A stretch of DNA of 64,000 nt from Saturnia japonica (Eukaryota > Arthropoda > Insecta > Lepidoptera > Saturniidae), in assembly GCA_033032175.1 (NCBI GenBank), contig CM065321.1:13538501-13602500 (forward strand). Direction: 5' to 3'. The notes under the pieces were generated by a model. The model saw only the letters and a program-made list of their open reading frames with translations. It searched no databases and was not told the origin of the DNA. This document shows positions 10,831-20,895 of this stretch, in pieces; position 1 is the stretch's first letter; every line of letters starts with the position of its first letter. Position numbers and translations under genes: made by a program.

Positions 10831-11800
10831 ACGAAACTGTCCATTTTTTAATTATATGTAAACTTTGAACATCATCATTTTACAAACCGTAACTAAATCT
10901 TCAGCTAATTCAACAAATTTTCTCAAATATCTTCATGTACAGACATCGATCAGTTACGTTTTTGTTATATGTATGGATTTTAAAAACATTTTATGTGATA
11001 TAATTTGGTTTTTATGCAAAAATGTCAAATGCTATTTAGGCAAAGTATGAAATAAGATGATTGTGCTCGTACGACTTGGTCTCTGATTAGAGACCGTGGC
11101 GCTCGCCGGCATGGCGACACCTTTGGCGAACGATTCGTTAGTACCTTGTTCGCAAGTCCAACCTAACCTAACCGAGCATCATCGGATTTTGTAACGGATT
11201 CTATAGAATGCCTAGGAAATGTTAATACATGACGTGCATTCCTCAAAAATACAAAAGTTGCTTTGTCGAGACGGTGGTTCATAATCATGATAGAATCCTA
11301 TTTGTGGCTTTGTACGGCCTTTTTAAATAATCTATCTAGCCACTGGTTTTGTTACAGACGATAGAAATATATATCTGTTGATAAGTTTTTGTACGAATTA
11401 GCTATCCAAAGATGCGTTATTGAAATGCAAAAGCTTACCAACCTAATATTTAATTCTATCGTCAGTAACACAAACTGTGGTTAGATCGATTATTGAAAAC
11501 GGCCGGTAGTCAAGCTATAAACAATCGGAAAGGGCATAACAACGTCAGTTCACCTAGCTAATGTGAACATAATTTTTTATACAAATACAAGACTGAAGTA
11601 CTTAACCCAAAGAAGGATTTTAGTTACATATAAACGGGCTTTTCTATAGGAGCTCATACTAAAGTGCTAATAACAAAAACACAATAACAAATACAGTTGA
11701 CTTTTAATCCAGAATCTTAAATTCACTGTAAATTTATTTACAAGCGAATGCAATTTACTTAATATTGCTTTCTGTGTTGACATGAAAAAAGTACGCCATA
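10831..11800. other. Intron DNA with one GC-rich repeat patch
   Basis: Mostly unassigned. A GC-rich patch at 11070-11175 (GACTTGGTCTCTGATTAGAGACC, GGCATGGCGACACC, then CCAACCTAACCTAACC) contains a short inverted repeat GGTCTCTGATTAGAGACC at about 11079-11096, and resembles the CTGGCGTGGCGACG patch at 36500. Confidence 0.4.
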
Positions 11801-12245
11801 TTTTTTTAAATAGTAGCACGGCAAATATACAGTACTGTCCCTGATGGTAAGTGTAGTACAATCCTAACACAACGGCGACCACCGTGAGATCGTATTCCAT
11901 CGACGGTAGCCGCTGTCATACCAGCCTGCATTAAACGCAACATGTAAAAGCGAGTCACTATGATGGAGTATTCACCACATGCATGGTGGTGGCTACCAAG
12001 CCAACCCAATCACACCAGCTATTACTCATCACGCGGATCGTTGTTCTCACTTTCCCGTACTTGGCTACCGCTTTTCAGAATGCTTGACGTTTATGCCTGT
12101 CCATTCGAGACGGAGCGTGAAATTATATAGTCTAGAACCTTCCTCAATAAATGGGCAACAAAATGCAAAAATAATTATTGAAATCAGACTTGTAGTTATA
12201 ATAGATAAGCGCGTTCAGACAAACAAAAAACATTCTCCTTAAACT
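11801..12245 (-). repeat. Dispersed repeat plus Helitron-like tail
   Basis: The first part (AGTACTGTCCCTGATGGTAAG, CGGCGACCACCGTG, CCAGCCTGCAT) matches 22780-23035 and 38970-39130. The second part (CTAGAACCTTCCTCAATAAATGGGC, AAGCGCGTTCAGACAAAC) matches the reversed Helitron interior and 5' end at 45770-45860. It abuts the first heat-shock-like array. Confidence 0.5.
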
Positions 12246-12281
12246 TTATTTTATATAACTAAAAATAGAAAGAAATCACCA

Positions 12282-12324
12282 CTCTCGAAATCTCTGGAAT
12301 CATCTAGAATGTACTCGAAACATC
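12282..12324 (+). promoter_or_regulatory. Heat-shock-element array 1 (GAA phased at 10 bp)
   Basis: GAA triplets sit at 12287, 12297, 12307 and 12317, exactly 10 bp apart. The five alternating TTC slots (12282, 12292, 12302, 12312, 12322) read CTC, CTC, ATC, TAC and ATC, each two of three matches. That is nine consecutive 5-bp HSF units with perfect phase. HSF trimers bind alternating nGAAn/nTTCn; arrays of this length are strong sites. Function is inferred. Confidence 0.5.
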
Positions 12325-12420
12325 GGGTATGTTTTTATTGGTTCGAGGAAGTATTATTTTTATTCAAACATACAAAGACCTTATCGCTTGCATAGCGTTA
12401 ACAAACAATGATCCGAAAAT

Positions 12421-12505
12421 AGAACGTTCCACTTCTTTAAAAACGATGACTAATGTTATTTACAACCTGTTTACAAGTTCAAGTACCTTCTAGTGATTTC
12501 GAGAT
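12421..12505 (+). promoter_or_regulatory. Heat-shock-element array 2 (TTC phased at 10 bp)
   Basis: A perfect GAACGTTC dimer lies at 12422-12429. Further down TTC triplets sit at 12478, 12488 and 12498, exactly 10 bp apart, with the GAA slots between reading GTA, GTG and GAT. This array lies 51-78 bp upstream of the putative start at 12556, the position of proximal HSEs in insect hsp promoters. Confidence 0.5.
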
Positions 12506-12522
12506 CGTCTTATTTGAATACC

Positions 12523-12560
12523 TATATGTAAGCGAGCTGTATCTCGACCAAAGACAGTTC
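12523..12560 (+). promoter_or_regulatory. TATA-like box and CAGTTC initiator
   Basis: TATATGTA at 12523-12530 is 33 bp ahead of the A in GACAGTTC (12556), a fit to the insect initiator. With the two HSE arrays upstream this has the layout of a heat-shock promoter: distal array, proximal array, TATA, initiator. It points along the same strand as gene A, inside its intron. Confidence 0.4.
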
Positions 12561-12668
12561 TCTTTTTAGGAGTGAAGCGATATAGTAGAAGAAATCTACA
12601 AGACGACTACAGAGGAAGAAAAACTATAAGTTCGTCAAGACTCACATACATGAGTAGCAATATAATAG
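12556..12668 (+). ncRNA. Putative GA-rich leader of a heat-inducible transcript
   Basis: Downstream of the initiator is a purine-rich leader (AAGAAATCTACAAGACG, AGAGGAAGAAAAAC). The first ATG (12650) opens only eight codons (MSSNIIGN then stop), but a donor-like ATAG|GTAATT at 12668/12669 could splice it. No hsp coding sequence (for example hsp70 ATPase or alpha-crystallin motifs) follows. It could be the exon of a non-coding heat-shock RNA, a truncated hsp duplicate, or a promoter carried by a transposon. No transcription evidence is available here. Confidence 0.2.
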
Positions 12669-12866
12669 GTAATTAACATCAAGAGATCTGGTGACTCGAA
12701 AAAATTAGAAGAAGCAAATTATGTACCATAGGTACTATAATGTACGTTGAATTTAGTATATATGGTAAAAATAGATGATAGTGACTTGTCCTTGTTACAT
12801 AGTACGTAAACCTGAATCTAACCTAAATTTGACTGGTATAAGAATATGCATAACATTAATACTAGA

Positions 12867-13003
12867 TCTATACAATTAGGTAATAAAATTGAAGTGTTTA
12901 TATGTAATGACAAAATAACAGCTTTTTACTAAATGCATATGAAAGTATATACGGAACTTATAACTAAACACCCATTTTTAAATTTTTGTCTGTCTGTCTG
13001 TTT
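12867..13003 (+). mobile_element. Helitron 5'-end fragment
   Basis: Starts TCTATACAATTAGG after A and continues AATAAAATTGAAGTG, ATGCATATGAAAGTATATACGG, CTGTCTGTCTGTTT, the first ~135 bp of the family at 5108-5627. The 3' part is missing. Confidence 0.65.
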
Positions 13004-13755
13004 TTAATACTTTATGTTTAATATGATTTCGTTTTGTTATGTTTTTGATTTTTGTTTGGCTTTTTATATTTTTGTTGACAATAAATAATCTTTCTTGCTT
13101 TTTTTAAAGGTAAGAATTAGTAGTCTATTCGACTGTCGTATCCTGCTGTTGATCTAAAGACTAATTTGCTTACCACGTTAAATACAGGACGTAGAAGACA
13201 AACTCTGCATCAAAACCATGTACAATTGCGAATTATCAACTGTTCGTACAGTCCACTTTCTTTCCATTTAATTTCTTAACAAAAAAAACAAGTTTATAAT
13301 TTATTTTTTCGTAATCCATTTTCACTTACCTATAGTGAAGAGTCTTTACAGCCAGTTCTTTTCATCACAGTGAGATCTTGTCCCAGTTTAGTGATTAAAT
13401 ATTTGATATTGAAATCACAGGCAATAAGTCTCGATCAACTAAAATGATTATAAATAAATATATATATCGTTATCTATATATAAAAAGGGTTATCATAACT
13501 GAATGACTGACATCAACGGACAGTCCAAACTACTTCCCAGTGGACACATATGTTTCACTTTTGTTTCTGAATGGCATCGAGCAACATCATCCGTGATGAA
13601 CGAAATGGACTCAGTCAAGAATTCTATTTGACTCATTATTTCACACTTTTTATGTAATATGCTGATGTAACAAGTATGAAATAACTGTGACATACATAAT
13701 TATCATTAAATCAACTGAATTTTCAAATAACTGCTGAAGTAGGATTCTAAGAGCC
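13004..13755. other. Intron DNA, no feature recognised
   Basis: AT-rich with a TATC/ATATATAT-rich spot near 13450-13480. No repeat partner or coding stretch was found. Confidence 0.4.
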
Positions 13756-14322
13756 TAAGGGGTCATTCAAGTGTTACGTAAGAAATTTTTGGGGATAGGG
13801 GCCTTGTAAAACGTTATGAAGTGTTGCAAGGGCGGAAAGGGGTTCGAACAACGCGTTACGTATCATTGTTTTTTTTTTTTTAATTTAAATATAAAGCTAG
13901 GTAATTAAAATTATCAAGTTCACAACCGTTTTCGTTTATGCTTTACGGAGAATCCCTCGATTGTATTGCAAGTCATTTTTATTTTGTTCTCCCAAGTTTA
14001 CAACCCTTTTCGTTTTTGTTTTACGGGGAATCCCTCGACTGTATTGTACGGCATTTTTATTTTGTTTTCGTTGTCAGTATTCGTTAGTGTGTACGTTGAA
14101 GCACATTACTGTAGTCAGTGTTGTTAAAGTGAGTTCATACTGTAATATCCTTGAACCAGGGAGATTTCCATCATCAGCTGCTCTTGGCCTATAAAAACTC
14201 TCATGCTGACCTACTGACTTGGGTGCTACATAATGTTTAAGAGAAAAATTTTACGGCTCATTACATGGGGAGGGTGAAAAATCTTCAAGAAAATGCGTTA
14301 CATAATACTTGAACGTCCCTTA
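13756..14322. mobile_element. Short TIR element (MITE-like) with an internal duplication
   Basis: The left end TAAGGGGTCATTCAAG(TG)TTACGTAA and the right end, read in reverse, TAAGGGACGTTCAAG(TA)TTATGTAA are terminal inverted repeats, continuing imperfectly for about 40 bp. The element is 567 bp without transposase coding. Inside, about 75 bp is tandemly duplicated (13915-13990 and 13994-14070: ACAACCNTTTTCGTTT, TTTACGGNGAATCCCTCGA). TTAA, the central tetranucleotide, forms part of the outer ends, which suggests a piggyBac-like or related superfamily, but no target duplication is clear. Confidence 0.65.
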
Positions 14323-15059
14323 CGATGCTAAAGTAACTATGAACAAAATTCACATTTTCAAACTAGAATGACTATTACATTAAACAAGAATTACTCTCTT
14401 AATGGTAGGTATTAGATATAACTAGCTGTAGCGAATATCTCAAACTTATAGTATGTTAGCAATATAACTAACAGCTATAATGTTATCATATTGTTAATAG
14501 ATGGCGCTTTAAATATATTTTCATGTATCAACTATAAACAGATGGCATTGCTAATGAAAATGTTTCTATTTTTAATTTTTTTAACGAAAACATTAATTTT
14601 AATGAAGAATTAACGAAGATAACACGTCACCAGGAACACCTTTGAGAAATAATATACTTACATGATAATGTCAAACCAAAATTGTACAAATCTTCAACCT
14701 ATCGGCGAATATTCTTGCGTGTTTTATTTTATAAAATTGAAATTGAGACGACCTATAAGACTAGAATATCACCTATGAGCAAATGTTTAATTTCAATTAA
14801 CTGTGCAAAATCTCGTTGAAAAACAATCGCAAACACCGCAAAGAGTCAGTCGACAGTCGGTGCGCATGTGAGGCTTCTATGTTGCAAGCATTTTTAGGCT
14901 GTCGTTACTGCTTAATTGATAAATATGAAGGTATATTTTAAAAAGTGATACTACGCGCGATAGAAATTATATTTCTTGAATAGTCACACTCGATGTAAAG
15001 TAATAAATAATGCCAAAAGAAATGTGGGAGCAAGAATCAATAAAATCTTTGAAGGCGGT
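14323..15059. other. Intron DNA with transposon scraps
   Basis: TAACTAGCTGTAGCG at 14420 looks like a decayed reversed Helitron end and AGATGGCGCTTTAA at 14500 is a motif common in lepidopteran repeats. 14860-14975 is less AT-rich (CAGTCGACAGTCGGTGCGCATG). No gene was recognised. Confidence 0.4.
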
Positions 15060-15920
15060 TGGGACAGCCTCATCGGATTTGTTTTTTTTTTCCTTGTAAG
15101 AAATTGTCTAAATTCTGAAAAAAATGGTAATCTGTTGGAGCAAGGTCCGGGGAGTAAGGTGGGTGTCGAAGACATTCCAACCACAGTTCCTCTAATTTAG
15201 CGACAGTCTGTCGTGAATGGATTCTAGCGTTGTCCTGAAGCAGCAGTGTGCTAGAGAGATTGACCAGTCTCAGTTGTTTAACGGCTAGCTTTTCCAACAT
15301 AATTTGCAATTGTTTACAATACAGATCTGCCGTTATCGTCTAGCAAAATCTTAGGAAGCTGTAGTGTATAACACCAACACTGGTCCACCAAACACCCACC
15401 AGTATCTTTTTCTGAGTCAACTTTCGTGTGGGACAGGATTTGGCCGGTTCTTCTAAGATCAACCACTTTGATAAGTGTTACCGATTGTCGTAAGGGATAA
15501 ATTTTTCGTCATAAGTAACAATACGATTTAAAATTGTGTAACCAAGCATTCAATACGTGTTTTTTGGTGTGATTCAGTCAATTCATGCGGTACCCATTTC
15601 TCGAGTTTTTTCACCTTTCCAATTTGTTTCAAGTGAATTAAAATTATTCACACCGAAACCTTCCGCTAACTCTGACGTGATTTGCGATAGATTTAATTCC
15701 ACAATCACCTTTAATTCTTCATTATCAACAAGGGTTTAACACGGGGTTTGTTTCGTATGAAAAAAATTTCCAGAACAAAAACGTTGGAAATAAAAACGTG
15801 CCGTGCTTTCTTTTACATTAGCTTCCCCATACACATCATTAATCCTTCGAGCTGTTTCTGCAGCGCTGATGCCACGGTGGAACTCATGTTCTTAATAACG
15901 CGGTATTTAAAATTTTCCAT
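15060..15920 (-). pseudogene. Degenerate mariner transposase
   Basis: Reverse-strand translation in shifting frames gives MENFKYRVI (start at 15920), RWVPHELT-like EKWVPHELTE, VTYDEKFIPYDNR (first catalytic Asp), LLQDNARIHS (second Asp) and HPPYSPDLAPTDYHFF (third Asp), then NLDNFLQGKK. This is the order of a mariner (Tc1/mariner) transposase, a cut-and-paste enzyme inserting at TA. Several frameshifts and stops make it inactive. Between the second and third Asp I count 33 residues, one fewer than the usual mariner 34. The terminal inverted repeats were not clearly located. It lies in the gene A intron on the opposite strand. Confidence 0.85.
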
Positions 15921-16294
15921 TTTGTGTAAAGAATGATGTCAAAGAAATATCTAATTGTGCGAAAACACATGAATCTCAAAATTCGATACACAAATATACA
16001 AGCCTATATATGAAATAAATTTGAATTCAGAATTCCTAACCGAACGCTAGATATTTGAGATCAAAGTGGCCAGTTCAACAAAACGCCAATTTTATATGTA
16101 AAAACCTAATATCAAATCTATGATAAAAACAGTTTATGTCCTATTATTAGTTTGTGGAATACGTGTAATGTACTCGATGATGGACATCTGGTGCTTCATC
16201 AAAAATATAATTTATTTATGTATTTATGGATGAATAAATAAGATGGAATTTATATTTAATTACGTTTCGTTGTTAAAAAACAATGACTGCAATA
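15921..16294. other. Intron DNA, possibly the mariner 5' flank
   Basis: The first ~40 bp (TGTGTAAAGAATGATGTCAAAG) may hold the mariner 5' untranslated part and TIR. The rest is AT-rich with nothing recognised. Confidence 0.35.
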
Positions 16295-16622
16295 TCTCTA
16301 TTAATAAATCTGTACTTCTGTTTGTACATTTAATATTTTCCAAAATTTCCCGATAGACGTTAGTACGAATATACGACATATATATAATTATCTGTCTATC
16401 TGTTTGTATGTTCGAATTTATAGGCTATAAGAATCGTCAACAATATTTTCAGAAATATTTGAAAGACCCATTTTGATAATTCTAGTCCAATTTTATAAAA
16501 AGGGAAATACATGTCGTTACTCAATTGCTAGGCTATATGTAATGTCAATTATAAAAGTTAAAAAAAGTAAAATAATTGCTGCGTAATAAAAAACGCTTGC
16601 GGAGCCGCGGCCACACTGCTAG
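16295..16622 (+). mobile_element. Non-autonomous Helitron, full length
   Basis: Starts TCTCTATTAATAAATCTGTA after A and ends GGAGCCGCGGCCACACTGCTAG before T: both ends and the A|T target fit Helitrons. 328 bp, no coding. It ends 165 bp before the exon 2 acceptor of gene A. Same family as 19463-19793 and 20228-20895. Confidence 0.75.
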
Positions 16623-16787
16623 TTATAAAATAAATTTGTACTAAGGCAGAAACATCCATGTGAACCAGAAATATAATGAATAAAACTAAAAATTATGTAG
16701 TCTCTATATCACCTGTGCTTATAAAAAAAAATTTATAGATTCAAAGACCGTTTTTTAAATACTAATATATAACTTTTTTGCTTGCAG

Positions 16788-19213
16788 GTCTCTTTAATGG
16801 GTATTGCATCACCGTCTTCAATAGCACTCGTCGACTCGTTTAGATATTACGCACCAGGCGTAGATGAAAGTACCTGCATATTATACGAACCTGATCCTGA
16901 CCCACAAATAACTACAGAATCAACTTCAGAGAGTACAACAACTGAAGAACCTGTAGTAACTACACCGACAACCACAAATGATCCTGTAATACCGACTGAA
17001 ACTACAACAAGTAGACCGGAAGTATCTACAGAAACAACCACGAATGAACCTGAAGTAACTACACCAACAACCACAAATGAACCTGTAGTACCGACTGAAA
17101 CTACTACAAGTAGACCGGAAATATCCACAGAAACAACCACGAATGAACCTGAAGTAACTACACCGACAACCACAAATGAACCTGTAGTATCGACTGAGAC
17201 CACTACAAGTAGACCGGAAGTTTCTACAGAAACAACCACGAATGAACCTGAAGTAACTACACCGACAACCACAAATGAACCTGTAGTACCGACTGAAACT
17301 ACTACAAGTAGACCGGAAGTTTCTACAGAAACAACCACGAATGAACCTGAAGTAACTACACCGACAACCACAAATGAACCTGGAGTACCGACTGAAACTA
17401 CTACAAGTAGACCGGAAGTATCAACAGACACAACCACGAACGAACCTGAAATAACTACACCGACAACCACAAATGAACCTGTAGTACCGACTGAAACTAC
17501 TACAAGTAGACCGGAAGTATCTACAGAAACAACCACGAATGAACCTGAAGTAACTACACCGACAACCACAAATGAACCTGGAGTACCGACTGAAACTACT
17601 ACAAGTAGACCGGAAGTATCAACAGACACAACCACGAACGAACCTGAAATAACTACACCGACAACCACAAATGAACCTGTAGTACCGACTGAAACTACTA
17701 CAAGTAGACCGGAAGTATCTACAGAAACAACCACGAATGAACCTGAAGTAACTACACCGACAACCACAAATGAACCTGGAGTACCGACTGAAACTACTAC
17801 AAGTAGACCGGAAGTATCAACAGAAACAACCACGAATGAACCTGAAGTAACTACACCGACAACCACAAATGAACCTGTAGTACCGACTGAAACTACTACA
17901 AATAGACCGGAAGTATCTACAGAAACAACCACGAATGAACCTGAAGTAACTACACCGACAACCACAAATGAACCTGAAGTACCGACTGAAACTACTACAA
18001 GTAGACCGGAAATATCCACAGAAACAACCACGAATGAACCTGAAGTAACTACACCGACAACCACAAATGAGCCTGTAGTACCGACTGAAACTACTACAAG
18101 TAGACCGGAAGTATCTACAGAAACAACCACGAATGAACCTGAAGTAACTACACCGACAACCACAAATGAACCTGTAGCACCGACTGAAACCACTACAAGT
18201 AGACCGGAAGTTTCTACAGAAACAACCACGAATGAACCTGAAGTAACTACACCGACAACCACAAATGAACCTGTAATACCGATTGAAACTACTACAAATA
18301 GACCGGAAGTATCTACAGAAACAACCACGAATGAACCTGTAGTACCGACTGAAACTACTACAAGTAGACCGGAAGTATCAACAGAAATAACCACGAATGA
18401 ACCTGAAGTAACTACACCGATAACCACAAATGAACCTGAATACCGATAAACTACTACAATACCGGAATACTACAGACAACCACGAATGAACCTGTAGTAC
18501 CGACTGAAACTACTACTAGTAGACCGGAAGTATCAACAGAAATAACCACGAATGAACCTGAAGTAACTACACCGATAACCACAAATGAACCTGAAGTAAC
18601 TACACCGATAACCACAAATGAACCTGTAGTACCGACTGAAACTACTACAAGTAGACCGGAAGTATCAACAGAAATAACCACGAATGAACCTGAAGTAACT
18701 ACACCGATAACCACAAATGAACCTGAAGTAACTACACCGATAACCACAAATGAACCTGTAGTACCGACTGAAACTACTACAAGTAGACCGGAAGTATCTA
18801 CAGAAACAACCACGAATGAATCTGAAGTAACTACACCGACAACCACAAATGAACCCGTAGTACCGACTGAAACTACTACAAATGATCCAGAACTTACGAC
18901 AACTCCTACAATAGATATTAGCTCTGATACAGAAACTTCAGAAACAGAGCCCACTGAGAGTCCTGTAACAGACGATACAAATGATTCGAGCTTCTGGAAT
19001 CCACTGACAATAGCAATATTCGTGTTACTATTTCTCCTTATATTAGTAATAGTTGCGGCTGTATCATACGAGATTGGTAGGAGGAGATCGAAGACTGAAA
19101 CAGAATCAGAAATAGACTTTGACTTAGATATTCCAAATCCAATAACTGTACCCAGAGTAACTAAAGTGTACCAAGATCCGCCCTATGCTAGAAGTGATCA
19201 ATTTTTAGTATGA
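16788..19213 (+). CDS. Gene A exon 2: mucin-type array, membrane helix, tail
   Basis: Acceptor TTTTTTGCTTGCAG with a CTAAT branch-like site; phase 0, joining FSGY to VSLMGIASPSS. The first ~25 residues finish the MAM-like domain (IALVDSFRYYAPG, as gene B ILIRSFYYEPT). From about 16905 the protein is Thr/Pro/Glu-rich, built from 33-residue units, suited to dense O-glycosylation. Near the end SSFWNP precedes a membrane helix (19004-19075, LTIAIFVLLFLLILVIVAAV), a RRR stop-transfer signal, an acidic stretch and the tail TVPRV...PPYARSDQFLV; stop TGA at 19211. The frame is broken between 18440 and 18478 by ten missing bases, giving TAA at 18447; after it the same repeat continues in the new frame through the helix to the stop. 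With the frame unbroken the whole protein would be about 960 residues. A possible ATTAAA poly(A) signal is at 19231. Probably a cell-surface mucin; role unknown. Confidence 0.8.
16935..18890 (+). repeat. 99-bp coding tandem array (three 33-bp modules per unit)
   Basis: Each 33-residue unit is three 11-residue modules on the theme T-x-T-T-T-[NS]-[ER]-P-x-V-x: TETTTSRPEVS, TETTTNEPEVT, TPTTTNEPVVP. Nineteen RPE-bearing units are countable, one inside the damaged patch. Units carrying GVP and STDTTT recur at 198-bp intervals (17381, 17579, 17777), showing duplication of two units at a time. After 18530 the period changes to 132 bp (four modules; 18541 and 18673 are equivalent). Confidence 0.9.
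18435..18484 (+). other. Damaged repeat unit: ten scattered missing bases
   Basis: Against the consensus 60-bp segment running from CCTGAA to ACCACG, this copy is 50 bp. The losses are scattered single and double bases (after CCTGAA, in CCGACTGAAAC, in ACAAGTAGACC, in GAAGTATCTAC, in ACAGAAACAACC), not one block. Flanking units are near perfect. The net shift is one base, and the repeat frame and membrane helix continue in the shifted frame. Confidence 0.75.
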
Positions 19214-19462
19214 TATTAGGATAAACGTACATTAAAATATATTTTGAGCAGGACTCAAATATCACAAAGATCTTACAAAGGTGTTATATTGTTTTAATTA
19301 AGTGATAAAAGTGTATCTATAGTTAAAATAGTTGCTAGCACTAAGTATTTATAAGGATATTTTTGATGAACTATAAAATTAATTAATTAGGATTTAAAAT
19401 GTGTATTAACCTGATATTATTATATTTAATTAAAAGTTTTTGTGTGTGGATTTTCGTTTTTA

Positions 19463-19793
19463 TCTATATTAATAAATCTATACTTCGGTCTGTACATGAT
19501 TTTTTTCTAAAAAGCCTGATAGACCATGTACGTTCAGATTTAACTCAAAAACGGCTCTACCAATTTATATGTTTTTTTTTTTGTACAGGAAGTATATAAT
19601 TATTTCTCTATTAACAAAAAAAATAGTACAAAAATCTTAAAAATTAATGTTAACTAATTATAATATATGCTACTAACTGAATCCGAACATTTATTGATAT
19701 GCTATAAGAATTGTCAATAATATGAAAACAAATAAAAGTACGACATGAAAATAACTACTACGTTATAACCGCTCGCGAAGTCTTAGTCCCCAG
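19463..19793 (+). mobile_element. Non-autonomous Helitron, 250 bp downstream of gene A
   Basis: Starts TCTATATTAATAAATCTATAC after A and ends GCGAAGTCTTAGTCCCCAG before T, a decayed CTAG end. 331 bp; same family as 16295-16622. Confidence 0.65.
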
Positions 19794-20227
19794 TTATTAA
19801 TAAAGTCAATGTTTTAGATTACTTACATTGAATACATACGTTTTTCATATCATTAAATTGGAAAACTCTGGTATAGCATTTTCCATTCAGTTCTTAATAT
19901 GTTAAACAGTACAAATACGTCGCCCATTCTTTTGGATTTTGATATTAAAGAACAGATGTTTGCCAGAATTCCCTTCTCCTGAAACATGATAAATAAAAAG
20001 TTGATATTATAAAACATAAAAATAACTTTAGAGACAAATCCGATCGTCCAATCGATTACGTAGTAGGTACATTAAAATAGGTAATATAAAATAAAAGGGT
20101 ATTTATGTTTCCAATCTTGATATAAGATACAACACTAGCGATTAGAATCGTAACTTTATTGTACATAGATAGGAGTGAATAAAGCCAGTTTCTAGCCAGT
20201 TTGACGCCAAAAGAAAATACAGTTATA

Positions 20228-20895
20228 TCTATATTAATAAATCTGTAATCCTGTCTGTAATTTAATATTTTTCCAAAATTTCCCGATAGACACTATATAA
20301 ACAATACTGATCACTAATATACCATTAAAAAAATGGCTGTCTGTCTGTTTGTATGTCCAAATTAAACTTAAAAAACGGCTTGACCAATTCTTATGAAATT
20401 TTCTACACTGAATTCTTATGTCATCGGCCAATTGATAGGATATGAAAAATTTCAATATTACTTTTAGAAATCATAAATAAAAAAAATCATTAATTATTTA
20501 CCTATTTTGATTAAATTTTGTACACGGGAAGTATAAGTAATTATATAATTGTTGGGCTATTTGAATTGTCAATATTATTTGTAAAAATAAAAAAAGAAGT
20601 TCAAAAAATTAAATTTTCATCTATTCTCAGCCGATTCTAATCAAATTTTGATGATGGGAAGCATACACCATGCATAATTGAGAGGCTATAAGAATCTTTA
20701 ATAATGCATTAGAAATCGTACAATGGAATAATAATTTTAAACAATTTTAACGAAAATTGTACACGGAAAATACGTACCACTCCTTAATTGATACGGACTA
20801 TGAATTATCAACAATATGATTATAAATACAATTGCAGGATATAAATAACTACTGCGTAGTAAAAAACGCGTGCGGAGCCGCGAGCACACCGCCAG
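20228..20895 (+). mobile_element. Non-autonomous Helitron, long copy
   Basis: Starts TCTATATTAATAAATCTGTA after A and ends GCGGAGCCGCGAGCACACCGCCAG before T. 668 bp. The interior contains two or three imperfect internal repeats of a CAAATTTTG...GGAAG...ATAATTG...GGCTAT...AATATT sentence (about 20390-20470, 20510-20580, 20640-20710, 20750-20830), so the extra length is explained by internal duplication of the ~100-bp core. Confidence 0.7.

Noticed and set aside
16847..18427. A 526-codon open frame on the minus strand, rich in Val and Ser
   Set aside because: It is the antisense reading of the Thr/Pro/Glu repeat of gene A. The repeat composition lacks stop codons in that frame; there is no start context, no domain and no splice sites.
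18454..18954. A second antisense Val/Ser-rich open frame
   Set aside because: Same cause; it mirrors the array after the frame-breaking patch.
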